Shown here piece after piece: positions 36,072 to 45,241 of a stretch of DNA of 64,000 nucleotides. The position numbers were made by a program, and so were the translations under genes. The notes beneath the pieces are model-generated. The model was not told the DNA's origin and did no database searches. It saw only the letters and a program-made list of their open reading frames with translations. Each line of letters opens with the position of its first letter. Within the stretch, counting starts at the first letter, position 1. The DNA is from Ruminiclostridium cellobioparum DSM 1351 = ATCC 15832 (lineage in GTDB: Bacteria; Bacillota; Clostridia; Acetivibrionales; DSM-1351): positions 21,793 to 85,792 of the forward strand of contig NZ_JHYD01000037.1 in the NCBI RefSeq assembly GCF_000621505.1. The letters are read 5' to 3'.

Positions 36072-36102
36072 CGCACGTTCCCAAACAGGAGGTGCGTTTT
36101 TT
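36072..36102 (+). terminator. Intrinsic terminator
   Basis: CGCACGTTCC pairs with GGAGGTGCG and is followed by TTTTTT (36097-36102). It ends the coiled-coil gene. Confidence 0.75.
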
Positions 36103-36295
36103 ATGCCCGATTTTGATGGTGTTTTGATAGTAAAATAGGAACAATGACCGGCGGTCTGTTGATAAAAATATGCTGGTATACAGAATACGAGACTTGATGA
36201 AGCAGGACAATTACAGATATAATTATAAAATTGGCAGAGGTATATTAATTATGTTGATATGATAGGGAGTAATAAATTCAAGGTGGTTTGTTGAG

Positions 36296-37171
36296 ATGAA
36301 CGAGAAAATTGCAGCAATATTGTTAGTAGATGATGAAATCAATATATTAAAGGCTCTAAAACGTGTATTAGCCTGTGAGGGATATGAGATTCATTGTGCA
36401 ACAAAATCAGATAAAGCTATAAAAATGATAGGCAGCAACAGGTACGATTTAATCATTTGTGACCAGAAAATGCCGGGATTGAGCGGTATAGAACTACTTG
36501 AGTATTCCAGCAGGGTGTCACCGGATACAATTAGAATTTTAATCACCGGATACTCGGATTTTAAAGTTATGGAGGATGCAATAAATAAGTGCAGAATTCA
36601 TTATTATTTTCCAAAGCCGTGGGATAACAGCATTCTTATTGAGGTTATAAGAAAGACTCTCTCCGATAAGCAGGTTAAAGGGAAAAAGGACAGTATATTA
36701 AATAATTTGCTGGGCTATAAGAGTTACATAGAGGGAATTCTTAATATTCTTGACGGTTCCCGGAACATTTTTAAAGAGGAGGAGGCTCCTGTTGAAAAAA
36801 CAGAGGAGGAATATGACAAAGAGGAAATATTAACCCTCAAAAAGGATGACAGCATATTATTCCTGAAACCTTCAGAAATATATTACCTGGCATCTTCAGA
36901 GGGAAAAGTTACGTTAGTTACTATAAACAGTCAATATCACAGCTGGGATTCTTTGAAGGTTTGGGAGGAAAAACTGAAGAATAACGGGTTTTTCAGGTGC
37001 CACAGGAGTTATATAGTAAACGTTGCCAAAATAAAAAAAATAACCTCCTGGTTTAAGGATACATATAATCTGGAATTCCATGACATTAGCGATACTATCT
37101 ACTCAAGTAAGTCATATATCAAACCTTTGAAAAAATTTATTCAGAATCAATCAGGTAAAAGGCTTTACTGA
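36296..37171 (+). CDS. Response regulator with LytTR DNA-binding domain
   Basis: The 291-residue protein has a receiver domain with Asp56 (LIICDQKMPG) and the FPKPW Lys loop, a charged linker (about 145-185), and a C-terminal LytTR domain (FLKPSEIYYLASSEGKVTL, then FRCHRSYIVNVAKIKKI). LytTR regulators typically control peptide signalling, bacteriocins or surface structures. It is bounded by terminators on both sides, so it is transcribed alone, next to two more receiver proteins. Confidence 0.9.
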   Translation: MNEKIAAILLVDDEINILKALKRVLACEGYEIHCATKSDKAIKMIGSNRYDLIICDQKMPGLSGIELLEYSSRVSPDTIRILITGYSDFKVMEDAINKCRIHYYFPKPWDNSILIEVIRKTLSDKQVKGKKDSILNNLLGYKSYIEGILNILDGSRNIFKEEEAPVEKTEEEYDKEEILTLKKDDSILFLKPSEIYYLASSEGKVTLVTINSQYHSWDSLKVWEEKLKNNGFFRCHRSYIVNVAKIKKITSWFKDTYNLEFHDISDTIYSSKSYIKPLKKFIQNQSGKRLY

Positions 37172-37221
37172 TTAAATTTGAGAATTATTACATTAAAACA
37201 GATAAAAAATGCGTTTCATAG

Positions 37222-37258
37222 AAAAAATGGTGCCCTTTATGGGAAAACCATTTTTTTT
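37222..37258 (+). terminator. Intrinsic terminator
   Basis: AAAAAATGGT (37222-37231) pairs perfectly with ACCATTTTTT (37247-37256), which runs on into a T-tract. It ends the LytTR regulator gene. Confidence 0.8.
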
Positions 37259-37339
37259 GTCTTTATTGCGTTGATAATATTATTGGATTAAGAAACAGAG
37301 TAATCATCTGAATTCTGGAATTTTCGGGGAGGAATGGGA

Positions 37340-38521
37340 ATGAAAAAGAATATTCTTTTTGTAGACGATGAAAAACAGATTCTCAGAGCCGTAAACAGGT
37401 TGTTTATGGATAGTAAATACACTGTATTTATGGCTGATAACGGTGAAGATGCTTTAAATATCCTGGAAAAAGAGAACATTGATATGCTGATATCAGATAT
37501 GAGGATGCCGGGTATGGATGGTTATCAGTTGTTGAAAGCAGTGAAAGAAGAGTTTCCTTCAGTTATAAGAATTATTTTGAGTGGATATGCCGAGGGAGAG
37601 GTGGTGTTCAAGTCATTCCGGCAAAACCTTGCCAAGCTCTATTTGTTTAAGCCCTGGGATAATAGCCAGCTGATGTCAATTATAGACAGGGTGTTTGAGA
37701 CTGAAAAAATATTAAAGGATAAAAATCTTTTAAGCATTGTAAGCAATCTTGAGGAACTGCCTACCATAAGTGATACCTACAACCGGTTTTGTTCTCTTAT
37801 TGATATTGATGCGGATGTAAGGGAGTTTTCGGCCCTGATCGAAGAAGATCCCAGTATTGCTGCAAAAGTATTGCACTATGCCAATTCAGCCTTTTTTGGT
37901 GCCAAGACCGGGTCCATAAGTCAGGCAATTATGTACATGGGTCTGGATAATATAAAAAATATAGTATTGACAGCCACTGTATTTGACAGGATGAATTCCA
38001 GTGAAAAGCTTTTGCATCTCAGGGAGGAATTATGGGAACATGCCTGTTTATGCAATAAAGCGGTGATTTTGCTGCATGAAAGACTTCTGGGAAAAAGACT
38101 TCCTGAAATATATGCATCAGCGGGTTTGTTGCATGATATCGGAAAAATAGTATTTATAAGCAATTTTCCTGAGGGGTATTCCAGGCTGATAAAAACTATA
38201 GACACTGATAAAAGCAAGTCCTTCGTTGATGTGGAAACAGAAGCTTTTTCTGTATCTCACCAGGAAATGGGGGGGTATTTGCTGGATTGGTGGGAATTGC
38301 CCCACCCAATAGTTGAAGCGGCGTTATATCATCATTCTCCCGGTCTGGACAAAATTTTAAATAAGGAACTTGTATCAATTGTACATATTGCAGATTACTT
38401 TGTGTGGGAATTGATGGGCACAAACAGTATGAATTCTTTGGATATTGACGTCATGGACAATTTGAATATATCCATGGCGGAGTGCAGGAAAATTGTAAGG
38501 AGTATAAATAAAGGTCTGTAA
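37340..38521 (+). CDS. Receiver-HDOD protein
   Basis: I take ATG 37340 (GGGGAGG seven bases upstream; ATG 37334 is too close). The 393-residue protein has a receiver with Asp53 (LISDMRMPG) and the LFKPW loop, then an HDOD domain (about 135-390) with LPTISDTYNRF, HYANSAFFG and the HD-like HDIGKIV. HDOD outputs are related to HD-GYP phosphodiesterases but usually lack the catalytic set and act by protein contacts. It is the first gene of the operon that runs into the NRPS. Confidence 0.88.
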   Translation: MKKNILFVDDEKQILRAVNRLFMDSKYTVFMADNGEDALNILEKENIDMLISDMRMPGMDGYQLLKAVKEEFPSVIRIILSGYAEGEVVFKSFRQNLAKLYLFKPWDNSQLMSIIDRVFETEKILKDKNLLSIVSNLEELPTISDTYNRFCSLIDIDADVREFSALIEEDPSIAAKVLHYANSAFFGAKTGSISQAIMYMGLDNIKNIVLTATVFDRMNSSEKLLHLREELWEHACLCNKAVILLHERLLGKRLPEIYASAGLLHDIGKIVFISNFPEGYSRLIKTIDTDKSKSFVDVETEAFSVSHQEMGGYLLDWWELPHPIVEAALYHHSPGLDKILNKELVSIVHIADYFVWELMGTNSMNSLDIDVMDNLNISMAECRKIVRSINKGL

Positions 38522-38560
38522 CTCATATTATGATTTGTTTAATTTGGCAGGAGGCAGTGT

Positions 38561-39616
38561 ATGGCAGATATAACAGTATTATTTGTAGATGATGAAGTAA
38601 ATGTGCTAAGTTCCCTTAAAAGAGGCTTGTATAAGGAAGATTACAGGTGCATGTTTGCCGAAAGTGCCGGGGAAGCCCTTAAAATTATGGAAGAACATAA
38701 AATAGCCGTAATTGTGACAGATATGAAAATGCCGGGTATGGACGGTCTGGCGCTTTTAAGGATATTGAAAGAAAAATATCCTAATACCGTAAGAGTAGTA
38801 TTGTCGGGATATACACATCTTCAGCAGGTAGTTCTGGCGATCAATCAGGGTGACATTTACAGATATATTACAAAACCGTGGAAAGTGGAAGATGAGTTCA
38901 AACCGGTTATCCGGCAGGCTGTTGAATATCACCAGCTGCTAGCCGGAAAGGAGGAACTGCAGAAAGCGCTTGAATTTAAAAATGCTTCTATCCAGAACAT
39001 ACTTAACGTTATGAATGAAAAACTGTCAATCAGCAGAAAAGATTATGACAATGTTAAAAAGTTTTTAAAAGGCATTATGGCATTCCTAATGAGTGAAATG
39101 ATAAATCCGGTACAGACAAACACTGATACCGCTGCTTTTTTTGATATAGTACAAAGGTTCTGCCAGGGTTTTCTGAATACAATTCCTACCGAAATAAGTG
39201 AATTTAAGGCTGCCGGTTTATTGGAGGGAATAACAGCCAGTGTTTCCAGATACAAAATATTTGAAAAAATCTACATTAAAAATGAAGATCATAACAACAT
39301 TATCTGTTGTGGTAACTATAAATTAACTCTTTATACAGTGATATATATTTTAAATTATATAAGCACTAAGAATACTGCCGGGGAGCTGAATATGGGCATT
39401 ATTACAAAAAATGAATTAAAATATATCGATACTGAAATTTATGCTGATATCAGAACGGTTTATAAATCGGATTATAGCATGCAGAATAATCTTATGCTGG
39501 TTGAAAAGCTTATAAATACTACATTGAAGGAGCTTGGTGTGATTGTCCGCATTAGGAATCAAAACAACGTTATTCAATTAAAGTATAAAACAATGTTTGT
39601 GCCGAAGAGTGTATGA
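38561..39616 (+). CDS. Receiver protein with unknown C-terminal output domain
   Basis: The 351-residue protein has a receiver with Asp54 (VIVTDMKMPG) and the ITKPW loop (residues 1-120), then a helical segment (about 125-165) and a region I cannot assign (about 165-351). The order helical segment then mixed alpha/beta could be a decayed kinase core (DHp plus ATP domain), but no N, G1 or G2 box is visible. AGGAGG precedes ATG 38561; the NRPS starts 37 bases after its stop. Confidence 0.8.
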   Translation: MADITVLFVDDEVNVLSSLKRGLYKEDYRCMFAESAGEALKIMEEHKIAVIVTDMKMPGMDGLALLRILKEKYPNTVRVVLSGYTHLQQVVLAINQGDIYRYITKPWKVEDEFKPVIRQAVEYHQLLAGKEELQKALEFKNASIQNILNVMNEKLSISRKDYDNVKKFLKGIMAFLMSEMINPVQTNTDTAAFFDIVQRFCQGFLNTIPTEISEFKAAGLLEGITASVSRYKIFEKIYIKNEDHNNIICCGNYKLTLYTVIYILNYISTKNTAGELNMGIITKNELKYIDTEIYADIRTVYKSDYSMQNNLMLVEKLINTTLKELGVIVRIRNQNNVIQLKYKTMFVPKSV

Positions 39617-39653
39617 TTACAAGGCACAGGCTCGGAAGGGACAGAGGTCTTAC

Positions 39654-42600
39654 ATGAATAGATTTAAACCTGTAAATGATATTAAACGTATTGAAGACTT
39701 ATTCAGAAATCTTGCGAGAAGAAATTGTATTTCAGTTATTATAACAATTAGAAACAAGCGTCAAATTGCAGAAATGTCATTCTCCCCCAGGAAGGGCAGC
39801 CAACCTTCAATAGTCTGCCCGGGCAATGAAAATATTCAAATAAATGCCGGCGAAGAAATGGCGGTTTCCTTTTCGGACAGGGAATTTACCGTATTTTTCA
39901 AGACGGCGGCTGTCGGCTCATCTGTTGGGAACTCTTTCTATATACAAAAGCCCCTTGTTGTTTATACAGGTTTCAAAAACCTTCCTTTGCAATACTGTTT
40001 TCCTCATCCCAGGTTGTTAAAAAACATTGCTCCGATTTTCGCAGGCTTTTCCTGTGGAAACTCGGAAATTGATACGGCTTTGGGCACTGTTCTGCGTACA
40101 TATCCCAAAACATTTATGGGACAGCCGGCTGTATACCTGAAAGAGGAAAAGTTTAATCCGGAAGCCTGGACTGAAATTTACGGCGGAATAGCTGATTATC
40201 TATATCTCCATCCCTGTTGTCAGAATTTCATAATGTATTTGCCTGCTGCCTGCCAATGGCAGATTGAAAGCATGTCGGCTATTGAAAGGTTTGTGGGGGA
40301 CAGGAGCAGGTTTGTAATTGATACCGTTTATGGATATATCTGCGACACTTCGAGTTTGATGTATTATGATACAAAGCAGGAGTATAACTGCCAGGCCATA
40401 AATGACTGTGCGGCCTTTTTAAAATATTGCGCCGGCAATCTGGAGCCGCTGATAGTTAAAGCGCTGGGTTATGAGCAGGACAGCTTTTTTCTTGATGAAA
40501 TACGGCAGGTCTGTAAGTCAGATAGCTATTTCACCGACAGAAGCCTTTATTGCGTTAAAAAGGAGGAAAAAATAATTGCTTTTGCTGTTGCAGAATCGAG
40601 TTCTGATATCTTGGATTTCAATATATTTCACGATGTCTGCAGATTATATTATGTAAATAAAGATTCTGATACAGAGCAGATTACAGCTGCCGTATTGCCT
40701 GAAATTGCCGCTTTTTTTCATGAACGGGGAAAGGCGAGCTTCAATCTTTTATTGAATGTTAACGAACAGTCAAAGTCACAATTCAGTTTAAAGGGCGTAG
40801 AATTTAAGGATAAATTTGCAGGTATGTTTATGAACCGTGAGGGAATGAGAGAATATAAAAAATTGTTAAAAGGTAATTTCATTGACTTTAACAGATACAG
40901 AAAACTTACATATCCCCAGTTGTCTATATGGCATACCGAGAAGGTTTTTCCCGGCACAGGTTTTGGAAATATAGCCGGTACTGCGCGAATAAACGGAAAA
41001 GTGGATTTTGAACTTTTGGAAAATGCCATAAACCAGGTTGTCCGGGAGAATGACAGCTACCGTACAAGGATTGAAGAGGGGGAGGGAACAGAAAAACAGT
41101 ATTTTGCAGAATACAGATATTTCAAGGTTGATTTTTATGATTTCAGCAGGTCAGGAGCTAATGAAGAATACATGAAGTGGAGCGGTATTAAGACTGTTGA
41201 ACCTTTCAACCTGCATAATTCAGATTTATATTATTTTGCATTATTTAAAATCAGTGAAAACGAGGGGGGCTTTTTTTATAAAACCCATCACCTCATATCA
41301 GATGCCTGGACCGGTGTAACACAGATCAGCAAAATCATGGAATACTATTCCAAATTACGGAATGGTATAGATTTTATCTCCGGGAGTAAACCGTCATATA
41401 TTGATTTTGTAACGGCGGAGGAGGATTATCTGCATTCGAAGAGGTTTGAGGAGCATAAAAGGTTCTGGAGTGAGAAATTCAGTACGGTACCTGAATTTTT
41501 AAGCTTTAAAACCAGAGGAGCTGTTTATAAAAATTTAAAGGCTTCCAGAAAAAGCGTAAAAATTTCACCGGAGCTGGCAGCTAATATCCAGGAGTTCTGC
41601 ATTTCAAACAGACAGTCTCCGTTTATCACTTTCCTTTCAATACTTTACATATTTATTAGCAGAATTACATCCAAATCAGATATTGTGTTGGGAACTCCGG
41701 TGCTTAACAGGACAAATGCACGTGAAAAAAAGATGACAGGAATGTTTATTAATATATTGCCTGTCCGGTATGCAGTGGATTGTGAACAGAATCTTATTTC
41801 ATTTGCCCATGCCCTCTCAAAAGAATGGCTCACCCTGCTGAGAAACCAAAAATATCCTTATGAACTGATACAGAAGGAATTCAGGGAAAGGCACCAGGTC
41901 ACAGACAGTCTTTCGGACGTAGTGCTGTCATATCAAAATGTTAAGCTTGACAGGGGTGAATTTACCGAGGATTATGAACTGTCATGGCATTTTTGCGGCT
42001 ACCAGGCCAATTCTCTTCAAATACACGTAAGGGACTGGGAGGATACGGGTACTTACGTATTGGATTTTGATTATCTTGAAGATGTGTTCTCCGCTGATGA
42101 GATCGAAAGGATGAGCCGGTATTTTGTAAACCTGCTGGATGAGGCTGTCAGACATCCCGGAGAGAAGCTCGGGAAACTGAATATCCTGCCGGAAATTGAA
42201 AGAAGGCAGGTGCTGTATGATTTTAACAATACAGAAAAAGATTATCCGAAGGATAAAACCATACAGGAATTGATTGAAATTCAGGCCGGCAAAAATTTTA
42301 ACGATGTAGCAGTAGAATTTGACCATAAAGAGCTTACATATAAAGAATTGAATATCAGGGCCAATTCTCTTGCCGCTTTATTGAGGGAGATGGGTGTCAA
42401 GTCTGACAGTATTGTAGGTATCAGTATGGATCGTTCTGTAGAGCTGATAATAGGCATTTTAGGAATATTAAAGGCAGGAGGGGCTTATTTGCCAATAAAT
42501 CCAAAGTATCCTGCGGCAAGAATCAATTACATTTTACAGGACAGCGGAACTCAAATACTGCTTATCAACGGAAGCCTTAACGGCAGTATTGACTTTGACG

Positions 42601-45212
42601 GAGAAATTCTGGATATGGGAGCAATGCAGCTGAATACATGTGAACAGAATAATCCGGTAAATATCAATAAGCCTGATGACCTTGCATATGTTATTTATAC
42701 ATCAGGTTCAACGGGGGAACCAAAGGGGGTTATGATAGAACACAGATCCCTGGTCAATTTCTTATATTCCATGTATGAGATGTACGAGTGCGGTTTCAAT
42801 GCCGGTGACAGGTGTCTGAGCCTCACCAATATATCCTTTGATGCAAGTGTCTGCGAAATATTCATGCCTCTTGTATTTGGAGCATGTCTTGTACTTAACA
42901 GTGATTCGGACTATCTGGATGTTGTGAAGTTATCAGAAATTATTGTGCAAAAGTCCATTAACTTTACGTACATTCCCCCATCCATGCTTAAAGAACTGTC
43001 CGGGCTTTTAAAAAAATATCCCGGCAGAGTAAAGCTGGACAAAATGTTTGTAGGTGCCGAGCCCATAAAAGTGAGCGTTATGGATGAATACCTGTCAATA
43101 AATCCCTGTATGAAGATTCTCAATGGGTACGGTCCCACTGAGACTACTATAGTTGCGTCCTTTTATCCTTTCAGGCTGGAAGAGGACAAGGAATCCTACA
43201 TACCGATCGGGAAGCCGGTCAGCAATACGAAAATTTACATACTTGATAAGGAGCTGCTGCCGGTGCCTGTAAATACCGCCGGTGAAATATATATTGCCGG
43301 AGATTGCCTTGCGAGGGGATATCTGAATAATTCCGGATTTACCGGGAAGAAGTTTGTACAAAACCCATATTCGGAAGGAAGGATGTACAAATCAGGCGAC
43401 TATGCCAGATGGCTGCCTGACGGGAATATCCAATTCATTGGAAGGGCTGATAATCAGGTTAAAATAAGAGGTCTGAGGATAGAACTGGGAGAGATAGAAA
43501 ATCTGCTGTCAAAAATGAGTCGTATAACCGGAACAGTTGTTATGGCAAAGCAAGATAAAGAGGGAAATAAATATTTATGTGCATATTTTACAGCTACTGA
43601 GAATTTAAGTAAAAATGAGATCACAGCTCATTTATTAAAATTTATGCCTGAATATATGGTGCCCGGATTTTTCATCCAGCTTGCAGAAATGCCTTTGACC
43701 TATAACGGCAAGATTGACAAACTGCTTTTACCCGAGCCTGACAGGCAAAATAATGTAAATAAGGACTTTTCACCTCCCTCCAATGAGGTTGAAGAAAATC
43801 TGCTGAAAGCCTGGCAAAAAGTCCTCAGGATTACAGGCATAGGTGTAAAGGACAACTTGTTTGAATATGGGATTGACTCCCTTACAATCATGAGGGTGCT
43901 GGTAGAAGTACTGGAGTACGGCTGGAAAGTCACTATGCAGGATTTTTACAAATATCCGACTGTAGAGGCTATGGCCGAAATAATTTTGAACAAAAACCCG
44001 GGAGCTGCATATGAGGAAATTCCCGCCGCAGATCAGAACATCAGCCTGCAGGGAAGGATGAGTCTTTCAACAGATTATAAAAAAAGAATATATAAGAATG
44101 TGTTTTTAACCGGCGCTACCGGTTTTCTGGGAGCACATCTCCTTGAAAAAATGCTGGACGGCACACAAGCAAATATATATTGCCTTGTAAGGGCTGAAAG
44201 TATGGACCTGGCTGTAAATAAACTCATGGAAAAGCTGCATTTTTATTTTGGCAGCAGCTATGACAGCTTTCTAAACAACCGCATAATTGTCGTAAACGGC
44301 GACATTACCTGTGAAAGGTTCGGTCTGGATATTCAGGCATATGAAGAATTGATCAGGGAAATTGATACAGTGATACATTCTGCCGCAATAGTCAAGCATT
44401 TCGGTGACTATTCCCGTTTTGAAAAAATAAATGTCATGGGAACGCAAAGGATGCTTGAGTTCTGTATTTCAAGCGGTGCCAAGCTTAATTATATTTCAAC
44501 CGCAAGTATATCCGGAGATTTTTTCAAGCAAAGCTCCGGGAATTTAATTTTTACTGAAAATGATATTTTTATCGGACAGAATTTTGATGACAATGTTTAT
44601 GTAAAAAGTAAATATGAAGCTGAAAAACTTATTTTTCAATATTCCGGGAATTCTTTAAATGCGTCAATATTCAGGATAGGAAATTTAACAGGCAGGTACA
44701 ACGACGGTCATTTTCAGCCCAATATCAGTGAAAACAGATTTTACGGCATACTGAACTTTTTCATACAATCAGGAGCTGTTTCAAGGGATATCTGCCGGCT
44801 GAAGGCGGAATTCACACCTGTGGACATATGTTCGGATGCTATTGTGAAATTGGCTGAGCTAGATATGGACCGGTTAAGTATATTCCATTTGTTTAATGAC
44901 AAAAAAATCGAAATCCGGGAGATTATACAGGTATTCAGGTTTCTGGGCTGCAAAATTGATTTGCTGGATAATGAACAGTACAGAACCAGAATGGCAGCTT
45001 TATTAAAAAGCCGTGATACAAAGGAAATGATGGTCAATATTATAAATGATCTGCGTAAGGAGGGGACATTCGGCCTTAAGCCGTCTGTGACAGTGAACTC
45101 GGAAATTACAAAAGAATATTTAAAGCCGGCAGGTTTTGAATGGCCGGATATCAATGCCGGTTATATATACAGAATATATAAATACATGAAAAAAGCAGGC
45201 TTTATCACATAA
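39654..45212 (+). CDS. Single-module NRPS: unknown N-terminus, C-A-PCP-reductase
   Basis: I take ATG 39654 (AGAGG upstream), giving 1852 residues. Residues 1-416 are not a standard NRPS domain; the first 120 look beta-rich and 300-410 look GNAT-like. A condensation domain follows (417-850, active HHLISDAW, His545-546), then adenylation (858-1380; YTSGSTGEPKG at 1015, NGYGPTETT, NGKID), a carrier domain (Ser1409 in YGIDSL) and an SDR-type thioester reductase (GATGFLG at 1487; Tyr1649 and Lys1653 in YVKSK). The product should leave as an aldehyde or alcohol. Read by hand, the specificity code is about DACYFGGIVK (Asp1063 first), suggesting a hydrophobic amino acid. It sits in an operon with receivers and kinases; no separate Sfp-type transferase is nearby. 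Confidence 0.9.
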   Translation: MNRFKPVNDIKRIEDLFRNLARRNCISVIITIRNKRQIAEMSFSPRKGSQPSIVCPGNENIQINAGEEMAVSFSDREFTVFFKTAAVGSSVGNSFYIQKPLVVYTGFKNLPLQYCFPHPRLLKNIAPIFAGFSCGNSEIDTALGTVLRTYPKTFMGQPAVYLKEEKFNPEAWTEIYGGIADYLYLHPCCQNFIMYLPAACQWQIESMSAIERFVGDRSRFVIDTVYGYICDTSSLMYYDTKQEYNCQAINDCAAFLKYCAGNLEPLIVKALGYEQDSFFLDEIRQVCKSDSYFTDRSLYCVKKEEKIIAFAVAESSSDILDFNIFHDVCRLYYVNKDSDTEQITAAVLPEIAAFFHERGKASFNLLLNVNEQSKSQFSLKGVEFKDKFAGMFMNREGMREYKKLLKGNFIDFNRYRKLTYPQLSIWHTEKVFPGTGFGNIAGTARINGKVDFELLENAINQVVRENDSYRTRIEEGEGTEKQYFAEYRYFKVDFYDFSRSGANEEYMKWSGIKTVEPFNLHNSDLYYFALFKISENEGGFFYKTHHLISDAWTGVTQISKIMEYYSKLRNGIDFISGSKPSYIDFVTAEEDYLHSKRFEEHKRFWSEKFSTVPEFLSFKTRGAVYKNLKASRKSVKISPELAANIQEFCISNRQSPFITFLSILYIFISRITSKSDIVLGTPVLNRTNAREKKMTGMFINILPVRYAVDCEQNLISFAHALSKEWLTLLRNQKYPYELIQKEFRERHQVTDSLSDVVLSYQNVKLDRGEFTEDYELSWHFCGYQANSLQIHVRDWEDTGTYVLDFDYLEDVFSADEIERMSRYFVNLLDEAVRHPGEKLGKLNILPEIERRQVLYDFNNTEKDYPKDKTIQELIEIQAGKNFNDVAVEFDHKELTYKELNIRANSLAALLREMGVKSDSIVGISMDRSVELIIGILGILKAGGAYLPINPKYPAARINYILQDSGTQILLINGSLNGSIDFDGEILDMGAMQLNTCEQNNPVNINKPDDLAYVIYTSGSTGEPKGVMIEHRSLVNFLYSMYEMYECGFNAGDRCLSLTNISFDASVCEIFMPLVFGACLVLNSDSDYLDVVKLSEIIVQKSINFTYIPPSMLKELSGLLKKYPGRVKLDKMFVGAEPIKVSVMDEYLSINPCMKILNGYGPTETTIVASFYPFRLEEDKESYIPIGKPVSNTKIYILDKELLPVPVNTAGEIYIAGDCLARGYLNNSGFTGKKFVQNPYSEGRMYKSGDYARWLPDGNIQFIGRADNQVKIRGLRIELGEIENLLSKMSRITGTVVMAKQDKEGNKYLCAYFTATENLSKNEITAHLLKFMPEYMVPGFFIQLAEMPLTYNGKIDKLLLPEPDRQNNVNKDFSPPSNEVEENLLKAWQKVLRITGIGVKDNLFEYGIDSLTIMRVLVEVLEYGWKVTMQDFYKYPTVEAMAEIILNKNPGAAYEEIPAADQNISLQGRMSLSTDYKKRIYKNVFLTGATGFLGAHLLEKMLDGTQANIYCLVRAESMDLAVNKLMEKLHFYFGSSYDSFLNNRIIVVNGDITCERFGLDIQAYEELIREIDTVIHSAAIVKHFGDYSRFEKINVMGTQRMLEFCISSGAKLNYISTASISGDFFKQSSGNLIFTENDIFIGQNFDDNVYVKSKYEAEKLIFQYSGNSLNASIFRIGNLTGRYNDGHFQPNISENRFYGILNFFIQSGAVSRDICRLKAEFTPVDICSDAIVKLAELDMDRLSIFHLFNDKKIEIREIIQVFRFLGCKIDLLDNEQYRTRMAALLKSRDTKEMMVNIINDLRKEGTFGLKPSVTVNSEITKEYLKPAGFEWPDINAGYIYRIYKYMKKAGFIT

Positions 45213-45241
45213 AATAATGTAAAAATTTTAGGGGGCTTAAA

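Noticed and set aside
39654..40020. c-di-GMP-binding PilZ domain at the NRPS N-terminus
   Set aside because: The canonical RxxxR and (D/N)xSxxG motifs are absent, so only a weak resemblance of the preceding beta-rich part remains.
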